A stretch of 47,864 nucleotides of DNA from Candidatus Epulonipiscium sp. GTDB taxonomy: Bacteria; Bacillota; Clostridia; Lachnospirales; Defluviitaleaceae. The translations under genes and the position numbers were made by a program. The DNA lies in NCBI GenBank assembly GCA_012519955.1, contig JAAYPH010000114.1, forward strand, positions 1 to 47,864, written 5' to 3'. This document shows, in pieces, positions 46,012 to 47,864 of this stretch. Positions within the stretch are counted from its first letter, which is position 1. Every line of letters begins with the position of its first letter. The notes beneath the pieces were generated by a model. The model was given only the letters and a program-made list of their open reading frames with translations. It was not told the origin of the DNA and ran no database searches.

Positions 46012-46752
46012 TTGAAAAACATTCTACTTACCATTGCATATGACGGCACCAATTATAATGGATGGCAGCGACAGCATAACGGCATAGGCATACAAGAAAA
46101 AATAGAAGAAGCATGCTATAAGATATTCAGACAAAATTTAAAAGTAATTGGAGCCAGCAGAACAGACACAGGAGTACATGCTTTAGGACAGAGAGGCTTA
46201 ATCCACGTAGACACGAATATTCCTGTAGATAGAATTCCTTACGCACTAAACTCGGTTCTTCCGGAAGATATCGTCATTAGGGATGCAAAAGAAGTTCCAG
46301 AAGATTTTCACCCGCGTTATAGTGCAATTAAAAAAACTTATCATTACCGAATCTTAAATGAGAAATTTCAAATTCCTCAATATAGGAACATCAGTGCATT
46401 TATATCTTCTGATTTAGATATTCATGCAATGAATGAAGCAGCACAGCATTTTGTTGGAACTCATGATTTTGCAGCTTTTTGTTCTGCAGGAAGTTCAGTA
46501 AAAACAACTATAAGGACAATATATGAGGCTTCTGTACAGAAACAGAGTCCATTTATAACCTTTAAAGTAGCTGGCAACGGATTTTTATACAATATGGTCC
46601 GTATTATGGCAGGAACTTTAATCGAAATAGGTATAGGAAAGAAAGAACCTTCAGATATTAAAGATATTATTTTATCTAAAAACCGCAATTTAGCAGGAAA
46701 AACGGCACCGCCCCAAGGATTGACATTGATAGAAATAAATTATGAAATTTGA
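46012..46752 (+). CDS. truA: tRNA pseudouridine synthase A
   Basis: Makes pseudouridine at positions 38-40 of tRNA anticodon arms. The 246 residues (from TTG 46012) include the start LKNILLTIAYDGTNYNGWQR, the catalytic aspartate in GASRTDTGVHALGQ, and the later KTYHYRILN and GNGFLYNMVRIMAGTL motifs. TTG 46012 is chosen because homologs begin just before LTIAYDG; GTG 46003 is a real alternative with AAGGA upstream. It follows ecfT, a common Firmicutes order. Confidence 0.95.
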   Translation: MKNILLTIAYDGTNYNGWQRQHNGIGIQEKIEEACYKIFRQNLKVIGASRTDTGVHALGQRGLIHVDTNIPVDRIPYALNSVLPEDIVIRDAKEVPEDFHPRYSAIKKTYHYRILNEKFQIPQYRNISAFISSDLDIHAMNEAAQHFVGTHDFAAFCSAGSSVKTTIRTIYEASVQKQSPFITFKVAGNGFLYNMVRIMAGTLIEIGIGKKEPSDIKDIILSKNRNLAGKTAPPQGLTLIEINYEI

Positions 46753-46784
46753 GGTGGAAAAAACCTCTAATAAAAATATATTCC

Positions 46785-46813
46785 TTGACACGCCAGGGTG
46801 GATGTACTATAAT
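46785..46813 (+). promoter_or_regulatory. Consensus promoter for rplM-rpsI
   Basis: TTGACA (46785-46790), 17 bases, TATAAT (46808-46813): perfect boxes and spacing, 91 bases before the rplM ATG. Confidence 0.93.
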
Positions 46814-46819
46814 GGTTTT

Positions 46820-46890
46820 TGTGTAATTATGCCACTTTAAAATCCCTTAGCCCCGGATTTTAAATAGAGACGTGAACACTGTAAGAATTA
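46820..46890 (+). promoter_or_regulatory. L13 leader candidate
   Basis: The short leader has TTTAAAATCC (46836-46845) pairing perfectly with GGATTTTAAA (46855-46864) across a nine-base loop. Outer segments GTGT (46821-46824) and ACAC (46876-46879 region) may close it. Position before rplM matches the known L13 leader of Firmicutes. I cannot confirm the consensus bases without a covariance search. Confidence 0.6.
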
Positions 46891-46903
46891 AGGAGGGTAT
46901 GTA

Positions 46904-47341
46904 ATGAATACAACATATATGGCGAAAGCTGAAACAATCGAAAGAAAATGGTATGTTGTTGATGCAAAAGACATGACTTTAGGACGTTTGGCTTCCGAAG
47001 TTGCTAAGATTCTTCGTGGAAAACATAAGCCTACTTATACACCTCATGTAGATACCGGAGATCATGTAATCATCATCAATGCAAAAGACGTTAAATTAAC
47101 AGGAAAGAAATTAGACCAAAAATATTTCAGATATCATACAGGACATCCTGGTGGATTAAGAGAAGTAAAATATAGAGATCTTATGGCAACAAAACCAGAA
47201 AAAGCTGTTTACCAAGCAATTAAAGGTATGCTTCCTAAAAATAGCTTAGGAAGACAAATGATTAAAAAACTTCGTGTGTATAGAGATGCTGAACACAACC
47301 ATGCAGCTCAAAAACCAGAAGTATTAGAAATCAAATTTTAA
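46904..47341 (+). CDS. rplM: 50S ribosomal protein L13
   Basis: Early-assembly large-subunit protein. 145 residues with [40 protein letters not shown], and [27 protein letters not shown] precedes the ATG. A later ATG at 46919 ([11 protein letters not shown]) is a possible alternative start, but the ribosome site favours the first. Confidence 0.97.
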   Translation: MNTTYMAKAETIERKWYVVDAKDMTLGRLASEVAKILRGKHKPTYTPHVDTGDHVIIINAKDVKLTGKKLDQKYFRYHTGHPGGLREVKYRDLMATKPEKAVYQAIKGMLPKNSLGRQMIKKLRVYRDAEHNHAAQKPEVLEIKF

Positions 47342-47364
47342 GGAAGCGAAGGGAGGATATCTGA

Positions 47365-47757
47365 ATGGCTGAAGTAAGATATTATGGAACAGGTAGAAGA
47401 AAAAAATCAATCGCAAGAGTATATTTAGTACCTGGAAATGGAAACTTTAAAATAAATAAAAGAGACATCGATGAATATTTTGGATTAGAAACTTTAAAGG
47501 TTATCGCAAAACAACCTTTAGTATTAACAGATACATTAAGCAAATTTGACGTATTAGTAACTGTACATGGTGGTGGATACACAGGTCAAGCTGGTGCAAT
47601 CCGTCACGGAATTTCAAGAGCACTTTTACAAGCAGATGCTGAACTTAGACCAGCTCTTAAAAAAGCAGGTTTCTTAACAAGAGACCCAAGAATGAAAGAA
47701 AGAAAGAAATACGGACTCAAAGCAGCAAGAAGAGCTCCTCAATTCTCCAAGAGATAA
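47365..47757 (+). CDS. rpsI: 30S ribosomal protein S9
   Basis: Its C-terminal tail contacts the P-site tRNA. The 130 residues show [40 protein letters not shown] and the end [20 protein letters not shown] followed by KR. GGGAGGA precedes the ATG; 23 bases after rplM. Confidence 0.98.
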   Translation: MAEVRYYGTGRRKKSIARVYLVPGNGNFKINKRDIDEYFGLETLKVIAKQPLVLTDTLSKFDVLVTVHGGGYTGQAGAIRHGISRALLQADAELRPALKKAGFLTRDPRMKERKKYGLKAARRAPQFSKR

Positions 47758-47864
47758 TGGTTCTTTGTCAACTGGTGTTGGTGAAGAAAATATTAATTAG
47801 TTTTACAACTGAATAAACTTAAGTAAAATACAATCTAGGGCTTAGGAGCATTATTTATGACTCC
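47758..47864 (+). other. Sequence after rpsI up to the window edge
   Basis: No intrinsic terminator is complete here. AGGAG (47844-47848) lies eight bases before ATG 47857, which could start another gene. Equally, GGAGCAT (47845-47851) can pair with ATG-A-CTCC (47857-47864) and may be the 5' half of a terminator hairpin that continues past the edge. Confidence 0.3.

Noticed and set aside
46751..46766. Terminator after truA
   Set aside because: GAGGT/ACCTC is only five pairs and is followed by an A-rich, not T-rich, stretch.
1..47864. Mobile elements, CRISPR arrays, phage genes, tRNA or rRNA genes
   Set aside because: Gaps between genes are short and all examined; no transposase, regularly spaced repeats or cloverleaf-type sequences were seen.

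Overview
The window is about 48 kb of an A+T-rich, Gram-positive (Clostridia) chromosome. All genes lie on the + strand. The gene order from rpmG-secE-nusG through str, S10, spc and alpha to rplM-rpsI is the classical Firmicutes order. A ~176-residue L17 with a long central insertion, zinc-ribbon forms of L33, L36, S14 and S4, a KOW-domain protein between map and infA, and frequent GTG and TTG starts suggest a motile member of the Lachnospirales or a close relative. This placement is an inference from a few proteins.

Region 1 (1-6383) is a sugar-nucleotide cluster for a nonulosonic acid (pseudaminic/legionaminic type): NeuB-family synthase, SpsF-type cytidylyltransferase, CgeB-like glycosyltransferase, PseG-like hydrolase, PseC-like aminotransferase and an extended SDR. 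It lies directly upstream of flagellar genes, so flagellin glycosylation is the likely use. No clear PseB dehydratase or PseH acetyltransferase is present in the window. Region 2 (6384-10900) holds flaG, fliD (unusually long, with repeated middle domains), two FlgN/FliT-like chaperones and fliS. Motility-type (sigma-D/sigma-28) promoter matches lie before the sugar cluster, flaG and fliS; the fliS one is nearly perfect.

Region 3 (10901-22130) is rpmG-secE-nusG-rplK-rplA, rplJ-rplL and rpoB-rpoC. It contains two apparent copies of the 23S rRNA L1-binding motif, one before rplK and one before rplA, and a textbook L10 leader attenuator. Region 4 (22131-27090) is rplGB-rpsL-rpsG-fusA-tuf, with a candidate S7-type intercistronic structure, tandem hairpins before fusA and a separate tuf promoter. 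Region 5 (27090-43349) is the complete S10-spc-alpha supercluster, rpsJ to rplQ, headed by a structured S10 leader and with a further promoter in front of rpsM. It includes secY, adk, map and infA. Region 6 (43350-47864) holds the ECF transporter energising module ecfA1-ecfA2-ecfT, truA, and rplM-rpsI behind a candidate L13 leader.

I found no insertion sequences, CRISPR arrays, phage genes, tRNAs or rRNAs. Most of the novelty is in the non-coding RNA and promoter layer and in the flagellar glycosylation region; I see no clearly new multi-gene system.
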